Positions 27,710-40,000 of a DNA stretch of 64,000 bases are shown one piece after another (position 1 is the first letter of the stretch; each line of letters opens with the position of its first letter). The translations under genes and the position numbers were made by a program. The notes beneath the pieces were generated by a model, which ran no database searches, had not been told where the DNA came from, and saw only the letters and a list, made by a program, of their open reading frames with translations. The DNA lies in contig NC_053128.1 in the NCBI RefSeq assembly GCF_010015445.1, forward strand, positions 10,143,840-10,207,839, written 5' to 3'. Source of the stretch: Perca fluviatilis. Its lineage: Eukaryota > Chordata > Actinopteri > Perciformes > Percidae.

Positions 27710-30301
27710 AAATGTGTGTGTTTGTGGGCCACTGGGCATGTGTTGAAAGCATAATGAGGCTGACTGGACGAAGTGGGCCGCCATGCAGACAGGCTCCATT
27801 GTGGGTCCCAAACGGCGACAGAAGCCCCCTAAAATCTGCGTCCCTGATCTACGCTCCAGGAGTCGGTGGGGAATAAAGGCGTGGAAATAGGATTTATTTA
27901 GCACGCCTCATCAAAAGGGAATTAGCAGGGTTTGGGGAGGGAAGCTGGGGCTCTGTTTGGAGCTAGGATGAATGGCAGGATCATCTCTGTAATCCTGGGC
28001 CCCCCTCCTCTCCCCCTGCACCCAAGAAAAAGAAGAGAATCACCCACATTAGCTCCAAAGGTGCCTTCTGTAGCCTCACCCTGAACCTCAAACCAGTGAT
28101 CCAAAAAAGATAAAAAATCAGTTTGTAAGCTCTTAGCAGGTGAGCACCTGGATTCCTTTCTTCCTTTCTCCCATCCCATCCTCTATCTTTTAATTCCTCC
28201 TCTCCCTTCAAAACATGGCGGCGGAGCTGTCAGACTCGATGATAGCGAGGCTGACGGCAGAGAGCTGGCGCGTCAACATGCAACAAACAACGAGCGAGCG
28301 TGTAAACTAAAGCAAACAAAGCCCCTCTCCGCTCCTCCAAAGGCAGGATCCCTCCCACCTGCCACCCTGCGCCGCTGATGAAACATACAGTAACAGAGAA
28401 CAGCCATTAAATGGGCGAGCGGTAAAACCCAGTTGTACAATGTGAGGGGGGCTTGTTGTGGCACATCACACTCTCAGTCACACACACACACACACACACA
28501 CAAGCTTGTTCATTATCATCCCTGCTCGTGTTTTTTTATTTATTTATTTTTTTCTCGACTCCTCAGCCCCAGACATTGCGGCTGGGTGCATTGTGGGAGA
28601 TTTGTTACCTGAGTAAAAGGTGACAGGCTAAAGGGTGCTTGACTGGAGAAATCTCTGTCAATGAGGCAATACACTCAAAAGTTTTGCTCAAGTTCCAGAG
28701 AAATTTCCTCAACATTCCTCCCAGTATTTATATAATCTGATTCGGTAGGGGGGGTGGGGGGGGGGGTGGGGTGGGTATCAATAATTGACAGGGAGCTCAA
28801 TTTCCAGAAGTTGGGCAAAATAAGGCGTAACAATCCATTTTTTAAATGTCACAGAAGCAACACATCATCTGGAATATTTCTTCCTGGTGAGCTGTAAATG
28901 TTGCCTGCTCAATCTCTTAATTTCTCCTGTTAAAAAAACTGCCAAGCCACCGAGGCTTAAATGAGGCTAAAGTCCACACATTTAGACAAATGAAGTTTTA
29001 ATTGTGCTAAAATATGCAACAGTATTAATCTACATTTCCTGCTCCCATGGGCTCATCTCGCTCCCACTCTGCGTCTCCCTCCTCTTCCTCTTCGTCTCAG
29101 GAGCAGGACTGATATAATGGGCTTGGCAAGAATAAGCAATGCTGCCTCGTCCGTATGTATATATATATATCTCAGCGCCTGGGTAATTCCAGCTCAGTTT
29201 ATGTGTCCTCGAGGCTGCGTCGGTCCCCGGCAGACCCATAGCTCCTTTATGTAACACCCAGGAGAATCTGCCCCCTGCACAGGTACAGGCCTGGGAGAAA
29301 CAAACACCATCAGTAACCTGTCTGCTGTACACAAGGCTGCTGGGCCCACCTTCACCCCTCCTCCTCCTCCTCCTCCAACACATCCGTCCCCTCTATCCTC
29401 TTCTCCCTCTTTTCTCTGCACCCCGCAACCTAATCATTACCGGCCCCCATTCCCATGATTTATCGCTCGGCACACTGCTGAAAACCAATAGATCAGGCTT
29501 GCGGCGGGGGGCCCGTGAGGCAGAGAGGGACAGGGGATGGGAATGGTGGTAGGGGGGTCGGATGGGAAGGGAGGGGACCTGGAGAAAAACCCACCTATGA
29601 TGAAGTGCTCTGTGACGCAGAGGAAAAGCAACAGCAACATTACGGCTCGCGGTCGGCGTCCTGCCGTCCCTCCGAGCGCATTCCTCTTTCTGCCTTTTCC
29701 TCCGTCTCTGTGCAGCCTCTCTCCGGCGTCCTCCTCTGTGTCTCTCTTACTCTCATCTTTTTTCTTTATGAATAGCCCCATCACTTGTTACAGCTCTTCC
29801 CTGTAACATGAGGACTGAATTTCAACATTAGCACAGGGATAATTTCCACAATTAGCTTGGATCAGCGGCCTGTGATCACTGAAATGGAACAGGGCCGTAG
29901 CCAGGTTTTTACTAGTACACTGAAGTCAAGAGTGTAACTTGCCCCAATTATTCTTGTCCATCGGGAGCAAAGGAGGACATAGTTTGGCATTGTTATAGAG
30001 CCAAAAAGGCTGCAGAGGGAGGAGGTGGTTTGATGGGTCAGCAAAGCATCTACCACTAATCACTATGAGCCACTGTTCACTTCCTGTTTCCTACCAGCAA
30101 TTAAGTTTCCTTCTTTTAACCATTGCCACGATTGTCTACTGGTGTTAGATGAGAAAATGGTTTTATGTGTCATTCTATAGGGCAGTTATAGTACAACAGA
30201 TTTTGGTCGTTTAGTTTGGAGGACTTGCTGGACTCTCGACAGAAATTGTCAGGAAACTTTTCTAACTTTAGACTATATTTTATTTAGGCAAGGTTTTTAA
30301 T
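27710..30301. other. Intergenic, no gene seen
   Basis: Unique sequence with a CA array (28481-28502), a G-rich tract at 28747-28775 that could form a quadruplex, and a short TA array near 29156-29170. Open frames show no protein similarity. 30130-30300 contains a fragment (TCGTTTAGTTTGGAGGACTT) related to the inverted repeat at 15469-15867. Confidence 0.5.
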
Positions 30302-31187
30302 TTAAAGGAGACATGTGCTCATTTTGTAGCCTGGCTCTGCCCCCTTACGTACTTCCGCTCAATTTTCATTTTCCTTCAGTACTCCGTCTGGGTTTGCGGT
30401 ATAGTCTTGGGTTTTCTCCGGTCAAATTTTTGGCGGTCCAATCAGCGAACAGAGGGAGTGGCTGAGAACGATGACGTTGAGGTTGTGCGCTAGTTTGAGT
30501 TGTAGTTCCGTAATGGCGGCGGAGAAAGATGCGAGCGAAGCCATTCGGTCCGTTGTGGCAACACTGCCGAATATCCAGAAGTTAAAGCCCGAGCAAGAAC
30601 AATCTTTGCTGAGTTGTGTCGGTGGCCATGATGTTGTGGCCCTCCTCCACACGGGCTACGGGAAAAGTTTGAGTTTCCAGCTCGCTCCATTATTGGTGAA
30701 GGAGTGGCTAAAGGAACGCTAGCGATGCTAAGCCGACATCACGACCAAACGTTAGCGATTGGTTATGGCAGATCCAGAGTGGCTCTGGGCAGATCCAATA
30801 GTTTTAAACTTCAACAGAGTCTAGTAGGACTAAGCTACTCATTTTCAGGTACATATTTGTATTTTGGGTTTCTACTGGACCACGTTTACATGCATTAATG
30901 TACAAACATGATTTTTCTGATGATACCTGTATTCACCCTCTGTTTTAGTGCCTGTCTCTTTACCCTCCTGAAAAGCCCAGTCTGCTCTGATTGGCTTACG
31001 AGACAAATATGGCGCACCTTTGCAAAGGTAGTTCTCTAGCCGCGGGCGGAGAGAATCTCATGTTTGCTAAACTCTACAGCCCAAATAAAACGGACGTGGT
31101 TTTCTTCTTGTGTAGGTTGTTAGGCATTTAGATACCCAAATGAAATTGCACAAGCACTGAAGTGAGTTTTTCATGTGTCCCCTTTAA
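30302..31187 (+). mobile_element. TTAA-type (Kolobok-like) element carrying a RecQ-helicase fragment
   Basis: Begins TTAAAGGAGACATG and ends CATGTGTCCCCTTTAA. The ends are inverted relatives and each includes a TTAA, the target duplication typical of Kolobok and piggyBac elements. Length about 886 bp. It encloses the helicase-like frame at 30513-30722. The other two TTAAAGG elements of the window (42400, 63381) have different interiors. Confidence 0.65.
30513..30722 (+). pseudogene. RecQ-like helicase N-terminal fragment inside the TTAA element
   Basis: A 69-codon open frame, MAAEKDASEA to KEWLKER and a stop. The middle reads LKPEQEQSLLSCVGGHDVVA followed by HTGYGKSLSFQLAP, matching RecQ motif 0 and motif I (Walker A; usual form PTGGGKSLCYQLPA). 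Everything after motif I is missing: no DEAH box or other helicase motif follows, so it cannot be an active helicase. It is flanked by transposon ends. RecQ-type domains are known, as far as I recall, in some animal DNA transposons, so the fragment is probably part of the element rather than a host gene. Confidence 0.75.
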
Positions 31188-32084
31188 CACTGATTGAGCA
31201 CTGATAGAACACTTGAAAAAAGGGTGCATCTCAGTAAAAATGCAAGAAAACCATTTAAGGTTAAAAGCTCTTTTAATTACGGCGTGTCTTACATCTTCTT
31301 CTTCTTCTGAAATGGTTTAATGGCACCTGACTGAAGAATTAGCGACACCGGCTGTTCAGCAGCTCAATGTGTCCAACTCCTAGATCTTTATAAAGTGATA
31401 CTCAGCCCTTAATTCAGTTATTTCATTTAAATCCATATTTTGTTTGCCTTGAGAAGTCAATTTTAAGTAAATTCAGTCTAAAAATACTGTAAATGACCCA
31501 TCATGTGTAGGTTTTTATTGTAGAAGTGACTTTCCCGAGGTTGCTAAAACCCCAAATTCCCATAACAAATACCACAGACATACAGTAACCTCAGCTACGG
31601 CCCAGATTAGCGAAGAGATTTGAACATATTTATGGTGTTCAGCTGTTTGACATAAAACTGTACCGTCGAGCTGTGAGACCACTGACCCCGACACAAGCTC
31701 ACCAAGTCACTGTCAAACCTGCTCACATGTTCATCCTCTCCGAATCCTTTCATCCATCCATAGCTCAGCATGTCATTTGATGACTAAATTGTTATATATA
31801 GCCTATAATATTCTTTGGATGCAATAGTTTTTGTTTGATCATTCAAACTTGTATTTTATAGTGAATGAACAATATGTGATTCCTGAAAGGTACTAACTCG
31901 TGTTTGCATACATTAAATGCATTGGCGCAAGTAACTGCCATCCCCTGACACTGTGAACCGTCAAAGGTTTAAAAAGGCTTAGAAAATGCTCATGTCCTTC
32001 TCCAGAAATGTGTATGAATTAGCCTGAATTAGCCTGTGAGACTGCAAGCAAGTTCAGACATTGGTTATTTACCTTTAATGTTGA

Positions 32085-32085
32085 C

Positions 32086-32120
<35 letters not shown>

Positions 32121-32131
32121 ATATATATGTC
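32085..32131. repeat. (TA)n microsatellite
   Basis: TATATA array with a TGTATG interruption. Confidence 0.9.
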
Positions 32132-32933
32132 TCGTAAGCCAATGTTTACATTTTTGGACTTAAATCTATAAAAATGCAATTTCATAAAAGTAGGAATGGT
32201 GTAGATATTGCTCATCACAAGTACAATAAACAGTCCAAAATACCAACATATTGAATTCACAGTGAGTTAACACAAATCTTTACACTTGAGAATAATTGAC
32301 ATTTTAGCTCAATAAATGACTTCAATGATTAATGTATTATCATGAAAAAACTCCCTCACACTGTCTTATTTATTGCTGGTATATTGTTAATTTTATCAAT
32401 ATCGATAATCAAAATAGTTGTCCATGGTTTCAATTAACTAATTGATTCATTGACTATTTGTTTCAACAGTAACTTGAAACTGCAGTTTTTGCTGATTTTG
32501 CACCTAAGAATCCTAAGAATAAATAATGCATTACATACAGTCAGAGTTTGGTTTCATTCCAACTTAGTTAAAGAAATATGATGTCCATGTAATGAACTAT
32601 TAACCGTGTAGTGTTAATCATACTGAATCATGAGTTGACTCCAAACTCTTGAATCCAAAGGTGAACATGCACCAGAATATACCCTGGCCTCGGAAAGCGC
32701 TCCGAGTCGTGCAGGTACGGCCAAACACTTGAGCTATTGGCCACCTGGCCTCTGTGTTCTGCAACGGACACATGGTGTCAGTCCTCAGAGAGTACACTTC
32801 ATTACAAACATAGATTGGATTATGTCTTCCCAAACAGACTGACCGTGTCCAATCACTCTAGTCCGGCTTTGAATGAAGAATATTCACCTCATGTCTGGAC
32901 CGGTGGGTCGGGAAGGTTGACGCACACGCACAA

Positions 32934-32936
<3 letters not shown>

Positions 32937-32986
<50 letters not shown>
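32937..32986. repeat. (CA)n microsatellite
   Basis: Uninterrupted CA array. Confidence 0.95.
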
Positions 32987-32989
<3 letters not shown>

Positions 32990-33990
32990 TGGCCCTCCTG
33001 GGGACTGGTACATGGGGCTGACGGGGAACAGAGAGGCATAAAAAGAACTGAGGGGGGAGCGAAAGAGAAATGTCTTTTAAATGACATCCCCATTGTGAGC
33101 CCAAGCAGGACGATGGCACTTTGCAAAACTGCTAACAATGAGCACAGGAGAAATCCCTTATCCTACAGGGGCCCGGCAGCATGCTCGCCATTACCATAGT
33201 CATTTAAATACAGTAATCTCATTTTCTGCCTCAGCCGAGGGGGCATGCTAAATTTCCCAGTGTGAGGGAGGGAGGGAGGGAGGGAGGGGAGTGCATGGCG
33301 TCCAGGGCATGCAGGATTAGTGACTTTTCCCAATCTGTATGCGTGTCTGCGGGGTTGTAGTGGTAGCACACGGCAAAAAAAAAAAAATCCATTTTACCAG
33401 GTAATTTTTTGTCTAGTTATGGCAATCATTCTTTTAGTTATAATAACATTGCACTCCAAGTCACTTGCTAAGATCTGGCAATGCAGTGACATAACTGAAA
33501 AGAAATCAAACGGGTGGCAAACAAACTAGATTAGATGAACTTATGTGGAAGAGAAAAATAAAGGCTTATTATTAGGCTCATAACTAACACTAATACCAAC
33601 TAACTATAACTAATATTTTTAGTTTAATTATTACCTAAAATGTCTGCGTTCACACCAATATCCTGGTTCAAATTTGACCTACCGTACATGCCATAGTTGT
33701 GCACACACAGTTTTCCTGTGCAATGAGGTACCGACATTTCAGGTGAGCTCACTTTCAGTTTTACGTCCTAATAAAATTTGGTTAAGATAAACTGCCTCAA
33801 GCTCTGATTGTCTGACCTCTCAGGTCGGACTTTGTTGTAGCGATGCTGCGGATCTCAGCAATCAATGTGGTGATTACAATGTTATCATAACATCTTATCA
33901 TGATAGAAAATGTGGACTAACCTAAAAAAGAAATTAGGCCAAAGTTGTCATAAACTTTAAAACAAGTGAAAAAAAAAAGTTTCTTGACCC

Positions 33991-33992
<2 letters not shown>

Positions 33993-34049
<57 letters not shown>
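33993..34049. repeat. (CA)n microsatellite
   Basis: Uninterrupted CA array bounded by C-runs on both sides. Confidence 0.95.
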
Positions 34050-34051
<2 letters not shown>

Positions 34052-34172
34052 CCAAGGTGACTTCTTTAAATGTCTTGTCCAACCAATGGCCCAAAACGCA
34101 AAGATATTCAATGTGAAGTGATATAAAACAGAGAAATTGAATAATTGATTATTAATTTGAGAAAGTGTCTTA

Positions 34173-34712
34173 TGCTGCATTTATGTGTTGTCAGATAATG
34201 TGCAAAAAGGGTTCCCGACTTGTAAATTCACGTGAACTGCCCCTTAAGTCGGAACAACAACTTGAAAAGTCCAAGAAACTTTTGGTACAGGATTTGTTGA
34301 GTTGACGTCATGTTACGCAGAAACATGGCAGACGAAATTAATTAAATATATTACTAATAAATAATTAATTTAGGTATTGCATTTGTGCTCGCATGTTGGA
34401 ACTGTTAGTTTGCTGTCCACGTAGAGTGACCTAGATGGAAAAGTTATTTATTAGCTGACAACAAGTCAAGTAAAGCAGTGTTTTAGTGGAATGTACTGGT
34501 GAAGCAACAAGTCAGGGGAAAAAATCACTAATATAAAGCTTCAAACTGGAAAGAAATACTGGAAACGGCTAACAACGTGTTGTTTAAACACCCTGAGCAA
34601 TAAAATACAAAACATGCTTTGTAGCGTCCATGTTGTTTCCACACACCGAAATCGGAAGAACGACTTCCCAACTCTGGAAATGGGACCATCCGAGGAGCAT
34701 GTGAATGCACCA
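34173..34712. mobile_element. MITE with ends TGCTGCATTTATGTG
   Basis: The left end TGCTGCATTTATGTG is mirrored by the complement of the right end CATGTGAATGCACCA. Internal CCGACTTG and GGAAGTCG-type motifs are also inverted. Non-coding, about 540 bp. Probably hAT-like. Confidence 0.6.
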
Positions 34713-34859
34713 TTATTCTGTCTTGTTTCAAGAATTCTGGATCAACGGAAGTACATGTCCAGTGTAAAGCCTGTTATCTGGTGCGTGGATGTTAGACTTT
34801 GCCCCTCACCTTCCGCTCTCCGTGTGTTGCCATTCTCAAAATCCTTGCGCTACGGCAAA

Positions 34860-35095
34860 CGACAAGAAACTTTGAGCTAGCGAGCCACATGCTGAAAATG
34901 GCAGGTTTTCTTTTGCAGGGTGCAAATGTTCCACCTTAAGAAGCTCCTTCCCGAGACCATTTTGCAGAGCCACCGTCTCTGTTTCCGGAGCTTAGTGCCG
35001 CCCAAGACTATTGTGATTGGTGGAAAGACATACAAACAACCCAGAGTGTATGTGTGGGGTAGCCAGACCTTCCTCCGCAGCGCTGTGGAGATAGG
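34860..35095 (-). mobile_element. Fish interspersed repeat, copy 2 of 3 (AACCAATCACAATCGTC family)
   Basis: Carries the complement forms TGCCGCCCAAGACTATTGTG and AGACCTTCCTCCGCAGCGCT that are shared with the copy at 42700-42990. Truncated. Confidence 0.7.
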
Positions 35096-35193
35096 TCTAC
35101 GTTTCAAGAGACTGAAACACACTTTCTGGAACAAGTTGGCAGATTTGTGTAATTTTTAGGACTTTATTGACAAAAATACTGAATGAAGGTCGA

Positions 35194-35198
<5 letters not shown>

Positions 35199-35260
<62 letters not shown>
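35199..35260. repeat. (GT)31 microsatellite
   Basis: Uninterrupted GT array. Confidence 0.95.
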
Positions 35261-35263
<3 letters not shown>

Positions 35264-36761
35264 CGTTGCAGCAGCAGCTTTGGGTATATCATATCGGATC
35301 GAACAACAAAAGAGGAGCGGGGGAGAAAAAACTGTTTCCACATAAGCTGTTTTCATTCTTCTCCGCTTCCGGTCCAGTGGAACAGTTGATGAAGTTTAAA
35401 TGAAGCAGAATTAGGAGATCAAGCAGACACAGGAGCCGGCGCTGATGGTATCCGCGAAGGCCCCCCGCGCATGGGGAATCGAACCGGGGGACAGCTGACC
35501 TGGATAAAATCAAGAGAAAGAGAAACGCGGGGAGAGAAAAAAGATTAAAGGGGAGGTGGAGTAGGAGGAGGAGGAGGAGAAGGAGGAGGAGGAGAAGGAG
35601 GAGGAGGGGGCTGAGTGAGATAAGGGGATGAAGTATCTCCTAAATGTGATAATCTCCAATCACCTCTAACATCAATTCTGCCAAGGCCCGGGTTAATGAG
35701 CTCACAGCCGATCAAGCGTTATGCACCGGGACCCCCGCCGCCCCCCTGATTCCTCCTTTCTCTCCCTCGCTGTCGCTCTCATCATCACTGTTGTTCTTTT
35801 GATTTAATCCCTCTTACTTCAGCTGATTTGAGCAAGATGGGAGAGATGGATGGAGGAAAGGGAAAAGCCTATTACCCAAGCTCCTCTGCTCTCAACTATC
35901 TAAATGCTAACGATGTGAGGGGGCGAGAGAGAGGAGGGGAGGGGAGGGGAGGAGAGGAGGGAAATGATGATGGGAGGAAGCCACACCGAGGGGAAATGGG
36001 AAATGGGAAAGAGAACGCGAGCGCGTTGGCAGGGGAGGACAAGATGCATCCGAGGGGGGCTAATCTGTTGTTGCTCTGGGTCTCCGGGAGCAGTTTGGTT
36101 ATTTTGAAAGCAGGTTAGCTGAGGGGAAAGCAGGGAGTCCCGTGTGCTGACCCTCCATCCCCGGGGTCAAAGCACCTGATCTTGCCTCTTTACTTCCACT
36201 TGAGCAGTTTTGACACACCCCAACACCTCCTGTCCTCGTCTGTGCTCATTTTTACCTGCTTTCACTTCTCTATTGATTAAAACGCGAGGCCAGCCTACGT
36301 GTCCGCCTGCTGCAAAGAATGACATGTTGAACATGTGATTGGCTCTGGCTGGTGTAGTTGGTCGGAAAAGACTGGGGTAAAAGCTGCGGGTCACCTTGAA
36401 CTGAGAGTAATGTCTGTTTCGATCTGGTTCTCGGCGGCGCACCGAGGGACCCGGGATTGTTTTGTTATGAGTTTTCGCTTCTCGCTCTGCCTCCTGAACA
36501 ATTGTTTTCTTAGTTAGGCTTCTCGATACAGTACCCGGAGGCCCTACATACAACTGAGTCAATATTTGGCAATTGCTCGAGCTGAAATGATGATTATGAG
36601 CCAAGGTTTGGCACGACCACAGGATGCCGTGTCTGCGCCACCACAATTCAAACCTACTGCTTTGATTGGACTACAAATTCTCCAAAGAGAGCACACGCAA
36701 TCCAGTGTTTCCCTTGTTTAATTTCGCCTTTTCAACTTTGCAATTACGCGCCGGTAGCAAG

Positions 36762-36768
<7 letters not shown>
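35261..36768. other. Intergenic, with a candidate conserved block
   Basis: No gene. GA/GAG-rich tracts lie at 35520-35612 and 35920-36010. 35615-35720 and 36150-36330 are unique; the latter contains GGGGTCAAAGCACC, a degenerate DR1. Confidence 0.45.

Positions 36769-36835
<67 letters not shown>
36769..36835. repeat. (GT)33 microsatellite
   Basis: Uninterrupted GT array; inverted partner of the CA array at 37023. Confidence 0.95.
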
Positions 36836-36836
<1 letters not shown>

Positions 36837-37022
36837 GCGAGTTAATTGCCTTGCAAGTTCACATGGCAGCTCTGCTAATTTACATGGCGAAGTGAGGGAG
36901 AGAGACACGCTGCGATGTGCCACTCTTTCAACTGTTACAATAATTTTGATTTGTTTCCTGACACTCAGCATTTCAATTTATCTCAAATGCACAAGAACAA
37001 TGGGAGGAATTTGCTCGAAACA

Positions 37023-37023
37023 G

Positions 37024-37078
<55 letters not shown>
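37023..37078. repeat. (CA)28 microsatellite
   Basis: Uninterrupted CA array, last of the dense CA/GT series of the desert. Confidence 0.95.
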
Positions 37079-37079
<1 letters not shown>

Positions 37080-40000
37080 TCGGCTCGTTCACGTCTGCCT
37101 GAGAAGCACAGTCACTTATTCTGTGCATAACAACTCTACCCCTCAGATTCGCCTCTTTCAAGAGTCCCATTTGATTTCATATTGGCCAAAGAAACAGTGG
37201 AGGGTGAGAGGCAAGTGAACAATCAATCTTTGTAATGTGATCCACGGATTGAGCTCGGTGAGTAAATGTTTGCACAGGCAGCCATCCAAACCCGCAGTCA
37301 AAGGAATTCTGCAGAAAAGGAATCTATCCAGGGCAGGCCTCTCTCTTTATCTCTCGCCTGCCCGACAGCAGCAGGGCATCAAGCACATTATATTCCAGCG
37401 CTCTGTGCATTTTTCATATAGGCTCGCCTTTTATGTTTTATGTACGCCAGCTCAGGGGAGAACAGCTGTGTGGGCGCCGCATCCTCTGTAAGTTTAGAGG
37501 GGGAGAGAGAGAGAACTCATTTCAGTGGGAGAAGTGGAGCAGAATGCCAAACGCAGCGAGCGCAGTACCTGCGTACAAACAGGAGCTGCAGACCAAGGCC
37601 TGCCTCAGCTATTACATTACCATAATACACGGAAACAACACCTCGCATGCTGCTACTGCAGTAATTTGAAAACAGATTGACAGGATTTACAAGTTCTCAG
37701 CTTATCTTCGCCGTGACCTCTCTGGCCTCAATCTTCACTGTCAACTTTTGGAGTAAAATCATATGTTGGGAGGCTTATTCGCAGTTGTTGTTACTTTTCC
37801 AGGATAATCTGGTATTATATATCATAATGGAAATTGATTTTCTTTTATGTTTTTTTTTTTTATGTAGCATTTGATTGTTGTGGAACTGTGCTTTGATCAA
37901 AACAGAAAAGAGAGGAAATATATAGTGTGATTTTATAATTGACCCTACTTGCTCCTTCATACAGAGTTGATAAATCCCTCCGGCTTCGTCTGTGACTGTC
38001 ATCCTGTTGGATTATAATACACTGTGGCGTATATGGGCGATACGGTGAACAGAACAACAGCTGCATTGTGAATTGGTGCATGGTATGTGCCATCTATGCA
38101 AAATGTAATGTTACCACTTGCTGCTAATGTCACTCGAAGGTCAGTAAAAAAAATAAAAATAAAGAAGAAGAATAAATAAACCACTAACTTTGTCTCGTTA
38201 GATTTTGCAATGAAACGATTAAAATGCAAAGGTGTTTAAAATTCTTGTTGATGCATTTTAAATCAATTAGTACAAATGTCAAACATGTTTTGGGGGTTTT
38301 ACAACAGATTTGAAATGGTACAATCAATTTTTTCAAGTCTTTATAATAGTTCTTTTAAATGAATTCCCAAGACCCATTGTAGCTTTACAAAAAGGACATA
38401 TATATATACATACATATATACACATTTCACAGTGATTTGCAACAAATTAAGATTTATTTCTATACAATTTACTTTTTTTAAAGTTTAAAGAAAACAAAAC
38501 TTTATAGCGACTGCCTTTAAATGTTTGTTGTCATTACTTTGGGCTCGGGCATTTGTTTAAAAATGTATATGCACTTTATTTTTAATTTTTATTTAATTCT
38601 TTGCACTTGTCTAAGTCTAGCAAGCAAGTTCATTTTTGATGCATTATTCTTATCGGGATGCATAGAAGTGAATACAAATAATGCCCCGTTATTTCGACAG
38701 TGGTAAAGTTATTTTTTAGGATATTTCACTTCTATGACTCTTCAGACAGATCAGTTGAGGTATCCTCCAAAGTAACCTGACTCCTGACAGACTGAGCTCC
38801 TCTGATGGAGACAGAAGGTGACAGGTTTTAGTTTAGAGGGACACACTGCCACCCAGTGTTACAGGCTGAGAGGCAGGAAGAGCTGAAGGTTCCTGAAGTT
38901 TGTCCATTTCCGATAGCAGCCCCCTCACTTCACCTCATCCTCTCAGCATTAATCATCTGAGCTGAGAAGTATCCACCGCTGTGAGCTTTTGCATTTACAG
39001 TTTGGGGAGCATTCAAAGCAGTCTAGAACCAGGGCTGCATCACACACAGTATCTCAGATGATGCTGATGAGATTTTCACCAAATTTTGGAAACACGTACA
39101 TGCCCCCATTCAATTAGTTTCTTGAGATTGCATTTATCTGCATTGAAAACTCAAAACTTTGCTGAATGAGCAGCGCAACACCTGGATCTCACGTTTTCAC
39201 TGATTGGTCAAAGTCATTTTTTTGTATGTGCCATTTATAAAATCTCCAGCAAGACTGATCTGATAATGACAACATGTCAGGGAAATACTGCATTCATACA
39301 TTCAGAACTTCAACTGTTGGCTATGTGGGGAAATAAACAGCTGGAAACAAGCAAACAATATACCGTATGCGGAATTGTCTTGGACAGTTATTATTCATGG
39401 GAAAATGATAAATTCATACATCATGTTATCAATCCCCAAATGCTTTTCACAGCATCACCTGCAGAAAAGATGTCACATACAGACTCATATTATGTATGCC
39501 AGCTGCATGTTTTTCTCTATTTTTGGATTGGATTAATTTTATATGCTCAGTTGATGTTCTTTGAGCAAATCTGTGAAGCCAAATCTTTCCCATTGGTGTG
39601 TCTACATTTACCTGAAATCATCCTGAAGATACTAAAGCATCTCTGATTCATAGCTATTTTTAAACTATTACAGAACATAGATTAATTTATGTGCCACTTG
39701 CATTCAAATGCTTCTGCATGTAGACCTGGGGATGGATGGATGGATGGATAATATCTTTATTTATCCCCTTGGGGAAATTCAGGAAGCACCTTAAGCACTG
39801 TAATAACTTGTAATCTAGTATTGATTGTATTACTTTGCACTGTGATACATTAAACTGGCTTGTATAAACCCCATCTGTACATTTTCAAAGATCTGAGTGG
39901 ACCGCACAGACTATCTGGCTCTTAATTGATTCTTTTGTTCACCTCGATCCCCATCAGCATGAGGCTGAGCCTCCATTATTGGCCAAGAAAAGAAGGAGGG

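Larger units (their letters stand above)
31188..34172. other. Intergenic, AT-rich, no gene seen
   Basis: Contains an AT array (about 32085-32131), CA arrays (32937-32986 and 33993-34049), a (GGGA)n tract near 33266-33290 and a MITE-like AT-rich patch at about 32390-32480. No supported coding sequence. Confidence 0.5.

Noticed and set aside
28747..28775. G-rich tract as a regulatory quadruplex
   Set aside because: Possible fold, but it is simple-sequence DNA with no gene nearby and nothing to support a function.
30704..30898. Continuation of the RecQ-like protein downstream of its stop
   Set aside because: The frame after 30722 shows no RecQ motifs (no Ia, II/DEAH or later), so a larger helicase gene is not supported.
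35440..35485. tRNA-like GGGGAATCGAACCGGGGG segment
   Set aside because: It resembles a T-arm and B box on the minus strand, but the stem does not pair properly and no acceptor stem or A box follows.
39266..39646. 126-codon open frame on the plus strand
   Set aside because: AT-rich DNA, no similarity to any family I know, no neighbouring exon; composition like the non-coding surroundings.
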